A DNA stretch of 64,000 nucleotides, from contig CAYQPE010000001.1 in NCBI GenBank assembly GCA_964419445.1, positions 1-64,000 of the forward strand, written 5' to 3'. This DNA is from JABHHG01 sp964419445 (GTDB lineage: Bacteria; Fidelibacterota; Marinisomatia; SCGC-AAA003-L08; D37C17). The stretch's first letter is position 1. Each line of letters starts with the position of its first letter. Positions 63,550-64,000 of this stretch are shown in pieces. The translations under genes were made by a program, and so were the position numbers. The notes beneath the pieces are model-generated. The model did not search any database. It saw nothing but the letters and a program-made list of their open reading frames with translations, and was not told where the DNA came from.

Positions 63550-64000
63550 ATGCACCCAATAATAATCATATTACTCATAACCCTTGCGGTACATTTTTTT
63601 ACATGGACATATGTTTTTGCCCTCAACAGACGTGTATTGTTAAATAAAACCTATTTGTTATGGATAGGTTCATTTATTTGTTGGATTTTCATGGACATTA
63701 TGATGAGGAGTGTGTGGGAGGAGTCATCCACTCTCTTGTTAAGAAGAATTATGTCCATTTTTTGGCAATTTTTGGGATTTGGTTTAGTAAACTTTATTTA
63801 TGCTTTTTTAAATAAAAAAAGGGACAATATTTATTATTTTTTAGGATGCAGTTATGTTGCCTTTGTTATTATTAGTTTTCTTACCGATTTAGCTTTACCA
63901 CCCAACATTTATTTCAATCTCTCTTTTTTATTTAACCTTCTAGTTCCAACAATTTATACAATATATTTATTACTTTATGCATATACAAACAGTAAAAGTC
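63550..64000 (+). CDS. Multi-helix membrane protein, N-terminal part (cut by window edge)
   Basis: An open frame from ATG 63550 runs off the right edge with 150 codons visible. It begins HPIIIILLITLAVHFFTWTY and shows about five hydrophobic segments with aromatic residues, including MSIFWQFLGFGLVNFIYAFL. The pattern resembles N-terminal membrane sensor regions of histidine kinases, but no signalling domain lies in view, so the identity is unknown. No ribosome site is evident before the ATG. Confidence 0.6.
   Translation, partial: MHPIIIILLITLAVHFFTWTYVFALNRRVLLNKTYLLWIGSFICWIFMDIMMRSVWEESSTLLLRRIMSIFWQFLGFGLVNFIYAFLNKKRDNIYYFLGCSYVAFVIISFLTDLALPPNIYFNLSFLFNLLVPTIYTIYLLLYAYTNSKS

Overview
The window looks like a draft scaffold from a marine, Gram-negative-type bacterium of the Marinimicrobia (SAR406 / Neomarinimicrobiota) kind. 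This is an inference. It rests on strongly AT-rich DNA, secreted proteins ending in tandem dockerin-like Ca-binding repeats, a Bacteroidota-like flavoprotein succinate dehydrogenase, a TonB/ExbBD system, an A-F-G type ABC cluster, tRNA-Glu of Bacteroidota-like shape, and Asn/Lys/Ile-rich proteins. There is no rRNA, no CRISPR array, no integrase and no insertion sequence. Four runs of exactly 100 N mark assembly gaps. The one in uvrA is false, because 55 bases are duplicated on both sides. The other three hide parts of sdhA/sdhB, sdaA and a solute symporter.

Layout. At 1-3.5 kb a compact four-gene set encodes a MotA/MotB stator, a shortened FliF-like ring protein and a FliG-like rotor protein. 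It ends in a terminator with no other flagellar gene after it. This is the best candidate here for an undescribed system. At 3.5-11.3 kb are a secreted dockerin-type protein, pyruvate phosphate dikinase and a peptide ABC importer (binding protein plus two permeases, no ATPases). At 11.4-15.4 kb are a SpoVG-like protein with an SSB-like acidic tail, a fluoride channel and succinate dehydrogenase CAB. At 15.4-19.1 kb, on the minus strand, are ExbB-ExbD-ExbD-TonB and a C-terminal processing protease. At 19.3-28.2 kb are uvrA, a glycolate-oxidase-like GlcDEF operon leading into a DASS carboxylate transporter and a universal stress protein, and tRNA-Glu.

At 28.3-35.7 kb are a secreted protein resembling pyroglutamyl peptidase but with Ser at the nucleophile position, aminopeptidase P, and then a visibly decaying stretch. 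That stretch has a GHMP kinase stopped by an in-frame UAA and spliced by deletion to the tail of a nucleotidyltransferase, an apparently intact serine dehydratase and symporter, and a GH109-like oxidoreductase remnant. At 35.8-42.1 kb are a small coiled-coil secreted protein, purA, secDF and parAB. At 42.2-50.5 kb are an M23 peptidase, a bactofilin and the complete F1Fo ATP synthase operon (atpZ, I-like, B, E, F, H, A, G, D, C). At 50.5-58.2 kb are a LysM lipoprotein, a GldA/F/G-like ABC cluster with DUF4340, YaaA and a long TPR protein. At 58.3-64 kb are BolA, class II DAHP synthase, prolyl oligopeptidase, an ornithine-aminotransferase-like enzyme and the start of a membrane protein cut by the window edge.

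Most of the window is core metabolism and cell-envelope machinery. It suggests a respiring heterotroph that uses peptides, amino acids and small organic acids: peptide importer, aminopeptidase P, prolyl oligopeptidase, serine dehydratase, ornithine aminotransferase, glycolate-type oxidase, succinate dehydrogenase and ATP synthase.
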